A DNA stretch of 64,000 nt from an uncultured Granulosicoccaceae bacterium (GCA_938041955.1 CALISD010000021.1:1-64000), one strand, 5' to 3'. Shown: positions 49,480-59,177, counted from the first letter of the stretch. A program made the numbers and translations. Notes: generated by a model from the sequence alone, not told the origin.

Positions 49480-50181
49480 CTACCAAGCAAAGCCAACGAA
49501 GGCCGACAATGATTTCCCGTCTACCAGCCCATCATCTGAAGACGACAGCGGATTAAGCTGTGAGCGATATTCAATATCAGTGAAGCGTACACCCAGTCGC
49601 GCACCACGCATTGGATTTAAGCGACGATCGTAAGCTCCTCCAAAGTCCACACCCGCCGTTGTAAGCGCATACTCTACGGTGTATCCAACGGCAGAATCAA
49701 ACTCTACATCTCCCGCGCAAATAGAATTAATATCGCAGCGATATCCAACCCCTGTATGTGCTGTTAAACCCACCCCAAGGTCACTCGCGCCAAACTTACG
49801 CAACAGCATCAGATCAAATCTAAGGCGGTCAAAAGTAGAATGGCCATTTAGTCTGCTGACATTGTCTATTTCATAACCGCCCGTCAGGCGTAAATGAGTG
49901 ACCGGATCAACGGCCATTAGCAATCCGCCCTCAAAAAGAAATCCGCCGCCGCTTCGTACTTTTTCCACATCACCATAACCGTCCGTAAAGCGACCGATGA
50001 CATCACCACCGGAGCCGACCCCGATCGCCAGATACGGCGTCAGGTACGGCCCACGATACTGAATTGCCGATTCAGCCAAAGGCGTATCAGGCACGACGAT
50101 CAGTTCATGATCGGCATGAGCCACACTGCCGATGATCAAAAATCCGGTGAGTAATGCTGTTTTTATCAATTTGCTTATCAT
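49480..50181 (-). CDS. Outer membrane beta-barrel protein, unknown
   Basis: A 233-aa protein with a clear signal peptide (MISKLIKTALLTGFLIIGSVAHA) and alternating hydrophobic beta strands; the C-terminus ...LSAFVGFAW ends in an aromatic residue, as recognised by the BAM machinery. It resembles small outer-membrane barrels of the OmpW/PagP size class but I cannot name the family. It is oriented away from a palindromic repeat. Confidence 0.72.
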   Translation of the reverse strand: MISKLIKTALLTGFLIIGSVAHADHELIVVPDTPLAESAIQYRGPYLTPYLAIGVGSGGDVIGRFTDGYGDVEKVRSGGGFLFEGGLLMAVDPVTHLRLTGGYEIDNVSRLNGHSTFDRLRFDLMLLRKFGASDLGVGLTAHTGVGYRCDINSICAGDVEFDSAVGYTVEYALTTAGVDFGGAYDRRLNPMRGARLGVRFTDIEYRSQLNPLSSSDDGLVDGKSLSAFVGFAW

Positions 50182-50213
50182 CTCTAATCCCTTGTACTTA
50201 ATTTTCCTTCACG

Positions 50214-50380
50214 ACAGACGTGGTTGTACCAGAATGTCTTGAACACTTTCTTCGCTACAATCGCCATAGCTGCTTGTAAAAATCTGAAGTATTCCTATAC
50301 ACCACACTTTTCAGCCTTGATCTAACCACTGTTAGCTGTGAAATATTTGTTCACGAACCTCGGGACAACCCACCAGGTAG
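50214..50380. repeat. Diverged palindromic repeat (copy B of the 34-kb element)
   Basis: Shares TCGCCATAGCTGC, TTTTC(A/C)GCCTTG, the stretch ending CTGTGAA, and CACGAAC with copy A, collinear over about 150 bases with a two-base gap. Its ends (GGTTGTACCAGAATGTCTTG and the complement of the right end GGTTGTCCCGAGGTTCG) are imperfect inverted repeats. The 50182-50540 gap otherwise holds only the leader of the SRAP gene. Confidence 0.6.
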
Positions 50381-50540
50381 CCGCTTCAGGTACTGAAGTA
50401 TTTCAGGAATAAGATTCTCATCGATTAATGCTGAACCGAGACTGTCTTGTTATCAACACTTGCGGGATAGCGTTGTCTGTTGTGCAGCAAGCACTTAAAA
50501 AGCGATACACTGCAGTCATTGCAATTACATGGAACACGTC

Positions 50541-51212
50541 ATGTGCGGTCGAATGAATATTTCTGATCATGAGGGCATTCAATGGTTGCTGGACCATCTG
50601 GGCCTGGTATTGCCCGAAGAACGATTTACGCCAAAATACAACGTATCGCCAACCGCCGCTATCTGGGGTGTTCTGGTGTCGCGAACCGCCACAACCCTGG
50701 AACCTATGCAGTGGGGCTTTGTGCCACCATGGGCAAAAGAAGGTCAGTTTAAAAGACCGTTGTTTAATGCGCGTTCAGAGACTATATGGGAAAAACCATC
50801 ATTTAAAAACCTGATCCGCCGCTACCGTGGCATTGTTCCTGTGAACGGATTTTATGAGTGGCAGAAAAAAGGGAACTCAAGGCTTGCCAATTACATCAGC
50901 TTAAAAGATGCACCGGCAATGGGCCTCGGCGCAATAATCCAGACCCACTCAGATGGATACAGCCAATGCTGCCTGATTACTGCCGATGCAAACTCACAAA
51001 TGCAGGACGTTCACAATCGACAGCCGGTGATCATCAACGCAGACAACATGGATGAATGGCTGAACGGTGAAAAAGAAGACCAGATTAATCAATTAATGCA
51101 GCCACTACCAGCCGGGGTCTTTGAGATCCGTGAAATAAGCGATTACGTCAACAACGCTCGCAACGACGGGCCTGATTGCCTGAATGATCGCGCCAGCGAT
51201 TCACTAGTGTAA
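50541..51212 (+). CDS. yedK: SRAP/HMCES-type abasic-site protein (YedK-like)
   Basis: A 223-aa SOS-response-associated peptidase. The catalytic Cys must be residue 2, so the start is the ATG at 50541 (MCGRMNI), not the track's ATG four codons earlier. The Asn in FNARSET, Glu in NGFYEW and His in VHNRQPVI complete the active site. The family covalently caps abasic sites in single-stranded DNA. Confidence 0.95.
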   Translation: MCGRMNISDHEGIQWLLDHLGLVLPEERFTPKYNVSPTAAIWGVLVSRTATTLEPMQWGFVPPWAKEGQFKRPLFNARSETIWEKPSFKNLIRRYRGIVPVNGFYEWQKKGNSRLANYISLKDAPAMGLGAIIQTHSDGYSQCCLITADANSQMQDVHNRQPVIINADNMDEWLNGEKEDQINQLMQPLPAGVFEIREISDYVNNARNDGPDCLNDRASDSLV

Positions 51213-51517
51213 TAGAACGTTCAAAACCTGTGAATGAAAATTTGCATTCGCTTCTACCCGTTACCGCAATTAGCGGGCACAACTGGCAGGCAACGGTTAC
51301 CCTCCCCCTGCTCAAGAGCAGCTTTGCTGTTGCGGGCAAAATACCGAACTCACGACGTGGCGGTCGAGAAAAGATCCATGATGATCACAGGCAGATGTGG
51401 AAGTTAGACTCCACTGGATACCAGTGCAACAGAAGGTAGACGACACTAAACCGACGACCTCCATTGATTCAAGAAAATTAATCTCATGCCGCTATCTTTG
51501 CATCGAGCTATCCGGGA
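51213..51517. other. Intergenic region between the SRAP and phosphatase genes
   Basis: About 305 bases. I see no credible gene, no strong hairpin and no near-consensus promoter. Short ORFs in this stretch lack binding sites and recognisable sequence. Confidence 0.4.
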
Positions 51518-52537
51518 ATGATGCTTTTACCAACCACAACCCATAGTGGTATTTATGGCATGAGCCAAAACAGCACACCTAAAAAGAACACAGTCAATCA
51601 ATACAGCGGTCCTGCATTGGTTCTTCTAACCACAGTCTGCGCAACCGCTCTGGCGATACTTGCATACCGTGATGCATCCGGACTCACTACGTATCTGCCG
51701 TTGCTGTTACTTACGATATTAACTGCCGCACAAATACTTCTATACAAATCTCTACAAAAGCAGCAACGGCGAACGGCAAGATATCATCAACTGGGTCGAA
51801 AGCTGGTTCATATCCAGACAAAGAAGCGGCGCGATGAAAATCGTGCCCTGAAAATACTTAACCACATCAATTCTGTTGTCGACCAATCACCGACCCACGC
51901 CTGCATATGGCAAAAGCCTTTGCGCGGATTTTCGGGAGACCTTGCGATGGCATGTGAAAGCCGTTGCGGGAAAAAATATACCTTGCTTGCGGATCTGACT
52001 GGCCACGGTATTGCCGCTGCAATGGGTGCCGCACCGGTGGCGTCTATTTTTCAGGCAACCGCCAAACGCGGTCTTAGCGTTGCAGAAATTATCACCGAGC
52101 TCAACAACCGGCTGGAACAACTCCTACCGTCGGGTTTCTTCTGCAGCACCGCAGTCATTATGAGCGATCAAGGCGTGGTAACCGTGTGCAACGCAGGTCT
52201 GCCTGACATACTCATAACCAATGAAACCGGCGCGCTGATCGATACTATACCCAGCGGGCAATTGCCTCTCGGCATCGAAACCATTGCGATGGATAATGTG
52301 CAGCTGTTCACAAAAAAATACCCATCGCCTCACCAACTGTATGCGGTAACCGACGGTATGATTGAATCTGTGAGCGCGAACGACGAACTGTTTGATATGG
52401 ATACACTTACATCTCTGATAGCGACAAAGAATACAGGTTCAGGGCGAATTGTGGACATCACTGATCATTTTGAAGCGTTCACTAAAGGTTCTGCATTGAA
52501 CGACGACATATCTATTGTTGAGGTAATGATCTGTTGA
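51518..52537 (+). CDS. Membrane-anchored SpoIIE/PP2C-type phosphatase
   Basis: A 339-aa protein. Two adjacent membrane helices (about residues 32-77) are followed by a short helical linker and a C-terminal PPM phosphatase domain. Metal-binding aspartates are in FSGDLA, LLADLTGHGIAAAM, AVTDGMIE and NDDISIVEV. Such proteins act in partner-switching control of anti-sigma antagonists, but no STAS or HPK-like partner is next to it. The start could be the ATG at 51560. A short cytoplasmic HAMP-less anchor is unusual but not rare. Confidence 0.85.
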   Translation: MMLLPTTTHSGIYGMSQNSTPKKNTVNQYSGPALVLLTTVCATALAILAYRDASGLTTYLPLLLLTILTAAQILLYKSLQKQQRRTARYHQLGRKLVHIQTKKRRDENRALKILNHINSVVDQSPTHACIWQKPLRGFSGDLAMACESRCGKKYTLLADLTGHGIAAAMGAAPVASIFQATAKRGLSVAEIITELNNRLEQLLPSGFFCSTAVIMSDQGVVTVCNAGLPDILITNETGALIDTIPSGQLPLGIETIAMDNVQLFTKKYPSPHQLYAVTDGMIESVSANDELFDMDTLTSLIATKNTGSGRIVDITDHFEAFTKGSALNDDISIVEVMIC

Positions 52538-52905
52538 CGGAGTGAGATCGAAGTTGTCTGCTGGCCCGGATGGCGGGAAATTGATCCCTGAAGAAAATTA
52601 CATTGACGAATGAGACTTACTTTCTCATAAAAGGCGGTAAATTGGTGGGGGGCGCTTCGGCAGAACCCACCCTTTTACCTTACATTTGCCGGTTACAACC
52701 TGGCTACTCATGTGCCTCTTCTAAGTCGCAGTTCTGCGCAACTCCAAACTATTCCACTTTACCTCACTGCGTAGCCATACGATTGTATCGCTAAAGTAGC
52801 CCATGCCGGGGTTGCACTTCATTCAATACACAATACGAATATAAAAAATTGACGAACCCAGCATAAGCTTCATGGTGGAGCTACGCTCCACCATGTTTGC
52901 CGCAT
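52538..52905. other. Intergenic region upstream of dodecin
   Basis: About 370 bases. The 63-codon ORF in the track (52603-52794) lacks a binding site and family resemblance. The only structure is the palindrome at 52872-52896. Confidence 0.4.
52872..52896 (-). terminator. Hairpin downstream of the dodecin gene
   Basis: CATGGTGGAG and CTCCACCATG form a perfect 10-base stem with a five-base loop, ten bases after the dodecin stop. There is no T tract on the minus strand. Confidence 0.5.
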
Positions 52906-53109
52906 CTAGTCATTAAGTACAAACGTTACTTTCATGACAACGCGATACTCTTTAATTTTTCCTTTCTCAACATGAACACTTTGGTCTTTTACCCAGGCTG
53001 AAGTGATGTTTTTAAGCGTCTTGTCTGCACGCTCAACACCATTGGCAACAGCGTCGTCAAAACTCTTTGTTGATGAAGCTATGATTTCGGTAACTTTTGC
53101 TACTGACAT
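52906..53109 (-). CDS. Dodecin
   Basis: A 67-aa flavin-binding dodecamer subunit: VAKVTEIIASSTKSFDDAVANGV and the W in ITSAWVKDQ, which stacks on the flavin, are diagnostic. It stores or buffers flavins. An AAGGA binding site lies about eight bases before the ATG. Confidence 0.94.
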   Translation of the reverse strand: MSVAKVTEIIASSTKSFDDAVANGVERADKTLKNITSAWVKDQSVHVEKGKIKEYRVVMKVTFVLND

Positions 53110-53200
53110 ATCTATTTCCTTCTTTTATTAAACAGGTTTCATTAATGGGCGATCATGCACTAAGATCGACACCTAATAATAAACGAAGTTCAATCGATAG

Positions 53201-54397
53201 ATGGACCAGAATGAAGATAATCGAATGAAGAATTCACCTTTTGATACCTTTATAGATCGACGCCAATCTGCGTCAATCAAATGGCAAAAATTTCACGAAG
53301 ATGTCATCCCTATGTGGGTTGCCGATATGGAATTTGCGACCCCGAAAGTGATCACAGACGCATTGAAAGAGAGGATTGATCATCCGATATTCGGTTATAC
53401 CGCAGCTCCGGAAACGCTTGTCAGTGCAGTTACGGAGTATTGCACCACCCGTCATCACTGGACCATAGATTCCAATTGCATAGTTTGGGTGCCCGGAGTA
53501 TTGCCAGCCTTAACTGCCGCTTGTCAGGCAGTCGCAAAAAAAGGCATCAGTGCGAAAGAGAATGAGATTATTGTTTTCCCACCGGTTTATCACCCGTTGC
53601 TGGAGATACCGGAAAAGCTCGGCCAGACCCGTGTCGATGTTCCGATGACCTACGACAACGGAAAGTGGAGCCTCAACTTTGAATTGCTTGAGGCATCCAT
53701 CACCGATAAAACTGTAGCCATTCTACTATCAAGCCCACATAACCCGATGGGCATGATGTTCACGGCCGAAGATCTGTATCGTCTGTCAAGCTTATGTACA
53801 GAAAGAAAAATAGTGCTGATTTCAGATGAGATTCATTGCGATCTTATTTTGCATGAAGATAAAAAACATATTCCCACCGCCCTTGCCGCTGCAGAACATC
53901 ATCAGTCGGTGATCACCATTATGTCGCCAAGTAAAACATTTAACGTAGCCGGTGCTAACTGTTCATTCGCACATATCACCGATCCGGAACTATTAAAGAA
54001 ATTTAAACATGAATGCCACTATACCGTGCCGTTAGTGCCGACACTTTCATACACGGTAGCGGAAGCCGCTTATGCAAAGGGCTGGCAATGGCATAGCGAA
54101 CTTATCGACTACTTGCGTGGCAATCACGACTACCTGCATTCTGCTATCAATGACATTGAAGGCTTATCGATGGACCGAATCGACGCCACTTATCTGGCCT
54201 GGATCGACACCCGGCACTTGACGAAAAACTTAAATCTGGAGGACACCAACGCGTTCTTTGCAAACGCAGGCGTTGGCTTATCCCCGGGTAGTCAATTTGG
54301 CGAAAGTAACTATCAACGGTTGAATTTTGCTTGCAGCCGCAAACAGCTCGAAGAGGGTATTGAGCGCATCCGTGACGCTATTGCTAAGAGTAGTTGA
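53201..54397 (+). CDS. patB: MalY/PatB-type PLP-dependent C-S lyase
   Basis: A 398-aa class I/II aminotransferase-fold enzyme, probably a cystathionine beta-lyase. PLP lysine is in SPSKTFNVAGANC; PMWVADMEFATP, SSPHNPMG and DEIHCDL are typical MalY/PatB motifs. A second possible start is at MKNSPFD, eight residues in. It may work in methionine synthesis or thiol release; no met gene is adjacent. Confidence 0.9.
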   Translation: MDQNEDNRMKNSPFDTFIDRRQSASIKWQKFHEDVIPMWVADMEFATPKVITDALKERIDHPIFGYTAAPETLVSAVTEYCTTRHHWTIDSNCIVWVPGVLPALTAACQAVAKKGISAKENEIIVFPPVYHPLLEIPEKLGQTRVDVPMTYDNGKWSLNFELLEASITDKTVAILLSSPHNPMGMMFTAEDLYRLSSLCTERKIVLISDEIHCDLILHEDKKHIPTALAAAEHHQSVITIMSPSKTFNVAGANCSFAHITDPELLKKFKHECHYTVPLVPTLSYTVAEAAYAKGWQWHSELIDYLRGNHDYLHSAINDIEGLSMDRIDATYLAWIDTRHLTKNLNLEDTNAFFANAGVGLSPGSQFGESNYQRLNFACSRKQLEEGIERIRDAIAKSS

Positions 54398-54406
54398 ATC
54401 GAATTT

Positions 54407-55030
54407 TCACCGATTCAACAATAGCTCACCGCTGTATAACGCCTTTAAAAGTGAAATGGTCATACGAGCAGATGCCCCCCACAATAGCTCATCGTCATAC
54501 TTATCGTAGTACACCACCTTCAAAGTGGTGCTGACGTCATCCTTTGTCACCGCCTTATCACGAACTTCGACGTTGGACTGATTAGCCAGCCAATTCAGCG
54601 GTATGGAAAATATGCGGCCGACCTCATCCGGCTGCGGCTGATACGGATATGGCCATGGCACGATACCGACCACTGGTGTGACAATGAAATTACTACTGGT
54701 TCGGTACTCGGGCAGTACCTGCAAAACATCAACTTCATGTTGATGTAATCCTATTTCCTCTTGAGCTTCCCGCAACGCCACTGATATGGCATCAGTGTCA
54801 ACAGGATCACGTCTGCCTCCGGGAAATGCCACTTGCCCACTGTGCCGGTCACGTTGGTTTGTCACGCGTCGAATGTACAGCACATGCCATTCCTCCCGGT
54901 ACCAATAAAGCGGTATCAGCACTGATGCTTCGGCCGCATTTTCTGAGGTCTGTTGTAATTCTTCAGGCAAATCAGCCCGCTGCAGGTAACCACTGGCCTG
55001 CAACACCCATTCAAGTGATGAATCAGGCAT
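54407..55030 (-). CDS. nudL: CoA diphosphatase NudL (Nudix)
   Basis: A 207-aa Nudix hydrolase. The Nudix box GGRRDPVDTDAISVALREAQEEIGL and the UPF0035-type HSGQVAFPGG before it mark the CoA/ADP-ribose-type NudL group. The ATG at 55030 is preferred to the GTG at 55069, but neither has a strong binding site. It is convergent with the patB-like gene. Confidence 0.88.
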   Translation of the reverse strand: MPDSSLEWVLQASGYLQRADLPEELQQTSENAAEASVLIPLYWYREEWHVLYIRRVTNQRDRHSGQVAFPGGRRDPVDTDAISVALREAQEEIGLHQHEVDVLQVLPEYRTSSNFIVTPVVGIVPWPYPYQPQPDEVGRIFSIPLNWLANQSNVEVRDKAVTKDDVSTTLKVVYYDKYDDELLWGASARMTISLLKALYSGELLLNR

Positions 55031-55120
55031 GGTTAAAATCAAAAGTTGGCACGAATTACGCGACTCCACTGGGCTATTAACAGCAATCTACCATAGCCCC
55101 AAACAGCGCGACAGCCACTC

Positions 55121-56452
55121 ATGAGCCAACTCAAAAAAGCGTCACACTCGGCAAAGTCAAATCCGGGTAATGATTTCGGCAACCACTTGCGGGTATTGAT
55201 TGCCGAGCAGGAACAAGCGGTGCGGGATGCCCTCGTGGATCGCGTAGAGAAAACCCTGGGTGTCACCGCGGATGCGGTCAACACCGCCACGGCTGTTCGA
55301 AAACTGGTCGAACAACACGCCGGCGAGTATGTGCTTGCCGTAGTTGACACTCGCCTGCCGGATGCGCCGAATGGTGAAGTGCTCGACACACTGACTCAAC
55401 ATTCAATTCCAACCATTGCCATCTCTTCGAAAGTCACAGAAGAGATCGCCGACCGTCTGCTGGACAAACATATTATCGAATGTGTTCTAAAGCGAAGCGA
55501 TGACGACATCGAACTAATTGCAGACACCGTGCAGCAAACCCTGTGTAATCCACAACGTAAAATCCTGTATTTCAGCAAGAATGACTTTGATCGAAAGAAA
55601 ATCCGTGGCCTGCTCGACATCCATCGTTACACGATTATCGATGTGCGCAATAAAGCTGACATCAGAAGACAACTTAACGACAATAGAGATATCTCACTGA
55701 TATTAATGGATCAAAGCACGTTGCAATCCAACCCGATAGATACTGTAAGTGAATTGCGGGAACACTATCGTCGTGAAGATCTTGCTATCGCTGCAGTGTG
55801 TGATCATGACGATCAACAGCTGGGAGCAAAACTACTACGCGCAGGCGCCAATGATGTTATCCGCGAACCAATGGCTGCAGACGAGTTCTACTACCGCATC
55901 AAACATTGTGTTGAATCGGTAGAGCGGGTTCGTGAAATCAAATATTCTGCTACCAGAGATGTTCTCACGGGCGCATACAATCGCGACTACCTGTTCGATA
56001 TGGGTGAGAAACTCTACGCGAGTGCAAAACGTGGTGACATTAAGCTCACCATGGCTATGATCGAGATCGACAATTTTGAACAAATCACCACTCGCCATGG
56101 TGCTGAAACCAGCAATGCTGTGCTTGAAACACTCGCTCCACTACTAAATAATGAACTGAGGAAAAACGACATTCTTGCTCGTTATGACTCCGCCAAGTTT
56201 ATTTGCCTGGCTAATAATGTCGGCAACCACAACGCTATCATGGTCTTCGAACGCATAAGGCAGTTGGTGAATAAAAGTCAGATTGAATATGCATCGGGAA
56301 CCTTATCGGTCAGTTGCAGTATTGGAGCTACCACCAGCCTCGACAACTCTTTCCTTGATATGATCAGCAACGCTCAGAGGTCGCTGCTGGCAGCCATTGA
56401 CGCTGGTAAAAATAACGTCGTGGTTTCAAGCACTACAACAGACGATTCTTAA
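55121..56452 (+). CDS. Double-receiver protein with degenerate GGDEF domain
   Basis: A 443-aa signalling protein. Residues about 22-135 form a first receiver-like domain (phospho-acceptor candidate in VVDTRLPDA); about 145-260 a second (LILMDQST). Residues about 280-435 form a GGDEF domain (TRDVLTGAYNRDYLF) in which the active-site GGDEF is replaced by YDSAKF, so diguanylate cyclase activity is unlikely. The RxxD inhibitory site is kept five residues upstream (RKND). It may therefore bind c-di-GMP without making it. Its 3' end overlaps the small ORF on the other strand by 20 bases. Confidence 0.87.
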   Translation: MSQLKKASHSAKSNPGNDFGNHLRVLIAEQEQAVRDALVDRVEKTLGVTADAVNTATAVRKLVEQHAGEYVLAVVDTRLPDAPNGEVLDTLTQHSIPTIAISSKVTEEIADRLLDKHIIECVLKRSDDDIELIADTVQQTLCNPQRKILYFSKNDFDRKKIRGLLDIHRYTIIDVRNKADIRRQLNDNRDISLILMDQSTLQSNPIDTVSELREHYRREDLAIAAVCDHDDQQLGAKLLRAGANDVIREPMAADEFYYRIKHCVESVERVREIKYSATRDVLTGAYNRDYLFDMGEKLYASAKRGDIKLTMAMIEIDNFEQITTRHGAETSNAVLETLAPLLNNELRKNDILARYDSAKFICLANNVGNHNAIMVFERIRQLVNKSQIEYASGTLSVSCSIGATTSLDNSFLDMISNAQRSLLAAIDAGKNNVVVSSTTTDDS

Positions 56453-56612
56453 GCGTGCCGCAGCGTTCACAACGATACACGGTTACCAGCTTTCCGCTTT
56501 TAACGTCGAATTTCCTGTCAGTTTGTACCTTCCATTTATGATGGTTGCTGTTGCATAAGGTCTTGCCCTTAGAGGTGGCTTTCTTTTTTTTAAATTCCAG
56601 AATTTTTGCCAT
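56433..56612 (-). CDS. 59-aa zinc-ribbon-like protein absent from the ORF track
   Basis: Translation of the minus strand from the ATG at 56612 gives a 59-aa protein: MAKILEFKKKKATSKGKTLC, a middle HHKWKVQTDRKFDVKSGKL and RCERCGT near the end. The CERCG and upstream Cys/His suggest a zinc-ribbon fold. It resembles small conserved gammaproteobacterial proteins of unknown function. It is too short for the supplied track. It overlaps the end of the GGDEF gene convergently. Confidence 0.7.
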   Translation of the reverse strand: MAKILEFKKKKATSKGKTLCNSNHHKWKVQTDRKFDVKSGKLVTVYRCERCGTLKNRLL

Positions 56613-56808
56613 CAGTCCAAATCAATGCCTCATGGTTGCGGTTGAAGTTTATCAAAACACGATCACAATAGATGATGCAACCCACAGCGTTTAACTTCGG
56701 CAATTACAATTGCTCCTGTTCCTGGCCACTTGATATTGCAGAACTGCCAATATCACGTTACCTTGATGACCGTGCAAGGAATGGCAAAATGTAGCAACGG
56801 GAGTCAAA

Positions 56809-57237
56809 ATGAAAACAGTCACGCAGTTAATCGCCGGGAAAAGTCCAATTGTCTGGACCATTGAGGCTGATCAGCCGGTATTAGATGCCATTAGATTAAT
56901 GGCTGAAAAAGAGGTCGGCGCTCTGCTGGTCACCGAAAACACAAAATTAATCGGCATTATCTCGGAACGGGATTACGCCCGAAAAGTAATACTTCGAAAT
57001 AAATCATCACACGAAACACCGGTCTCAGACATCATGTCAACGAACGTGGTAAGCGTTGGACCCGATGACACTATCAATAAATGCATGGAGTTAATGACCG
57101 AACACAAAATCCGTCATTTGCCGGTACTTGAGAGAGACCGTATTACCGGTGTCTTATCAATTGGAGATCTGGTCAAAGCCATCATTGCTGACCAGCAAAA
57201 AACCATCCAGCATTTGGAAGGTTACATTATGAGCTAA
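56809..57237 (+). CDS. Stand-alone CBS-pair protein
   Basis: A 142-aa protein made of two CBS domains (about residues 17-65 and 82-135). The repeated MAEKEVGALLVTENTKLIGIISERD and ELMTEHKIRHLPVLERDRITGVLSIGDLVKA are typical. CBS pairs bind adenine nucleotides or metabolites. It lies just upstream of the SLC13 permease gene in the same direction but with its own -10 in between, so a functional link is only a possibility. Confidence 0.88.
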   Translation: MKTVTQLIAGKSPIVWTIEADQPVLDAIRLMAEKEVGALLVTENTKLIGIISERDYARKVILRNKSSHETPVSDIMSTNVVSVGPDDTINKCMELMTEHKIRHLPVLERDRITGVLSIGDLVKAIIADQQKTIQHLEGYIMS

Positions 57238-57333
57238 CACCTCTGTGAGCTCGCTCCCTCATCCGGTCACATGCGCGCTTCGAATCCGTGCCTCTCATCT
57301 TATCCATTTGGAACATACTTCCAATCCAGGCGT

Positions 57334-57339
57334 TATAAT
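57334..57339 (+). promoter_or_regulatory. TATAAT -10 element before the permease
   Basis: A perfect TATAAT lies 49 bases before the permease ATG. The hexamer 17 bases upstream (GAACAT) is a poor -35, so the promoter may rely on an activator. Confidence 0.4.
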
Positions 57340-57387
57340 TGACTGTGCATATCGCACCCTAGTCATTTTGTTCTACTGGATATTTCC

Positions 57388-59166
57388 ATGAGTCAGCCGC
57401 AGATCATTATCACCGGCATTTTGTTTATCACCTTAATTCTGTTTGCCTGGGGCAAGTACCGGCACGACATTGTGGCAATATTTTGCCTGGTCATGGGAGT
57501 CGTGGCCGGTGTAATACCTTCAGAAGATGCATTCAGCGGCTTCGGCCATGCAGCAGTTATTACTGTCGCCGCGGTTCTTATTATCAGCCATGCTCTGAAA
57601 AACGCCGGGGTGGTTAACGTCATTGCTTCCTACCTGACACCCTACACCGGCAACATATATATACACATTGCCTCGTTGACTCTGGTGGTCACCGTGGCTT
57701 CTGCATTTATGAACAATGTAGGCGCACTCGCACTCATGTTGCCAGTCGCCATCGCCACTGCCAATCAGGCCAATCGTTCGCCCGCATTGGTACTCATGCC
57801 CCTCGCATTTGGAAGCATCCTAGGCGGCATGACGACGTTAATAGGCACACCGCCGAATATCATTATCGCAAGCTATCGCGCTGAAGTCAGTGGCCAGCCT
57901 TTTTCCATGTTCGATTTCAGCCCGGTGGGCTTCTTTGTCGCCGTAATTGGTCTTGCATTTATCACCCTCATCGGCTGGCGCCTCATTCCCACTGATCGCA
58001 GCAGCAAAGACGGTTCAAAAGCGCTGTTTGAGATTTCGCACTATTTAACAGAGATCGAGATCAAAGCAGACTCGCCACTTGTAGGTGAACTACTAAAAGA
58101 CAATGAGATTTTTACTTCCGATCAAATAGACGTGGTCGGCATGGCGCAAAAAAACGGATTCGCTCGTCCGATTCCACTGCAATATCGTTTTGCTGAAAAT
58201 GACATTCTATTGGTGCAAAGTGATCCGTCGCACTTGCAATCAATCGTTGAAGAAAATGGCTTGGCACTACTCACAACGGCATCAGGAAACTTTGTTCAAC
58301 CACAATCTGAAAACGAAATAATGCTGGAAGGCGTAGTGGGTCAAACGTCACCTCTGGTCGATCGCAGTGTTGAATACCTGCGTATTCAAGCGCAACGAAC
58401 GCTTGCACTCGTCGGTATTGCGAGAAACGGTGACGCAATAAAAACGCGGCTGAAGCGCCAACGATTTAAAGCAGGTGATGTACTGTTGCTGTTCGGCGAT
58501 GCTGACACCATTGACCAACGATTTCATGAACTTGGCTTGTGGCCATTGGCAAAACGACCTTTGTCACTCAACAGACAGCGTAAAGTCATTCCGGCGCTAC
58601 TGGTGTTCGCGGGTGCTATTGCAATGGGTGTAGCCGGGCTTGTTACGCTACCTATCGCCTTCTTAATCGCTATTGGCATCTTTATCTTAATGAAGATCAT
58701 TTCAGTACGTGAAATTTACGATGAAATTGATTGGCCGGTGATCGTACTACTGGGCTCGATGATTCCTGTCGGGCGTGCCCTTGAAAGTACCGGCACCACC
58801 ACATGGATGGCGAATGGCATACTACAGATCACTGACGGGCTACCAGCGGTTGCACTGTTAACCATGATTCTGGTTGTCACCATGTTCCTGTCGGATATCA
58901 TTAACAATGCAGCCACAGCACTGGTAATGGCACCTATAGGAGTGGCAATTGCCACCTCCCTGGGTGTGAGTAGTGACGCATTTCTAATGGCCGTCGCGGT
59001 CGGTGCATCTTGTGCATTCCTGACGCCCATTGGCCATCAGTCGAACACACTTGTGATGGGACCCGGCGGTTATCAGTTCGGCGACTATTGGCGAATGGGC
59101 ATGCCGCTGGAAATTATGATTGTTGCCGTGTCTGTTCCGTTACTACTGATCGTGTGGCCACTTTAA
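57388..59166 (+). CDS. SLC13-family anion permease with RCK_C domains
   Basis: A 592-aa transporter. Two sets of membrane helices (about 1-205 and 400-592) flank a cytoplasmic insert (about 215-395) with two TrkA/RCK_C domains, recognisable from EIEIKADSPLVGELLKDNEIF and the hydrophobic VVGMAQKNG pattern. The conserved SLC13-type TLIGTPPNIIIASYR and the second-half SDIINNAATALVMAPIG are present. The substrate (dicarboxylate, sulfate or another anion) cannot be determined. Confidence 0.92.
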   Translation: MSQPQIIITGILFITLILFAWGKYRHDIVAIFCLVMGVVAGVIPSEDAFSGFGHAAVITVAAVLIISHALKNAGVVNVIASYLTPYTGNIYIHIASLTLVVTVASAFMNNVGALALMLPVAIATANQANRSPALVLMPLAFGSILGGMTTLIGTPPNIIIASYRAEVSGQPFSMFDFSPVGFFVAVIGLAFITLIGWRLIPTDRSSKDGSKALFEISHYLTEIEIKADSPLVGELLKDNEIFTSDQIDVVGMAQKNGFARPIPLQYRFAENDILLVQSDPSHLQSIVEENGLALLTTASGNFVQPQSENEIMLEGVVGQTSPLVDRSVEYLRIQAQRTLALVGIARNGDAIKTRLKRQRFKAGDVLLLFGDADTIDQRFHELGLWPLAKRPLSLNRQRKVIPALLVFAGAIAMGVAGLVTLPIAFLIAIGIFILMKIISVREIYDEIDWPVIVLLGSMIPVGRALESTGTTTWMANGILQITDGLPAVALLTMILVVTMFLSDIINNAATALVMAPIGVAIATSLGVSSDAFLMAVAVGASCAFLTPIGHQSNTLVMGPGGYQFGDYWRMGMPLEIMIVAVSVPLLLIVWPL

Positions 59167-59177
59167 AAAAAGCAATA

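Noticed and set aside
52603-52794. 63-codon ORF upstream of dodecin
   Set aside because: No binding site and no recognisable domain.
57238-57387. Stretch with CTTCGAATCC resembling a tRNA T-arm
   Set aside because: No acceptor, anticodon or D-arm pairing could be assembled around it.
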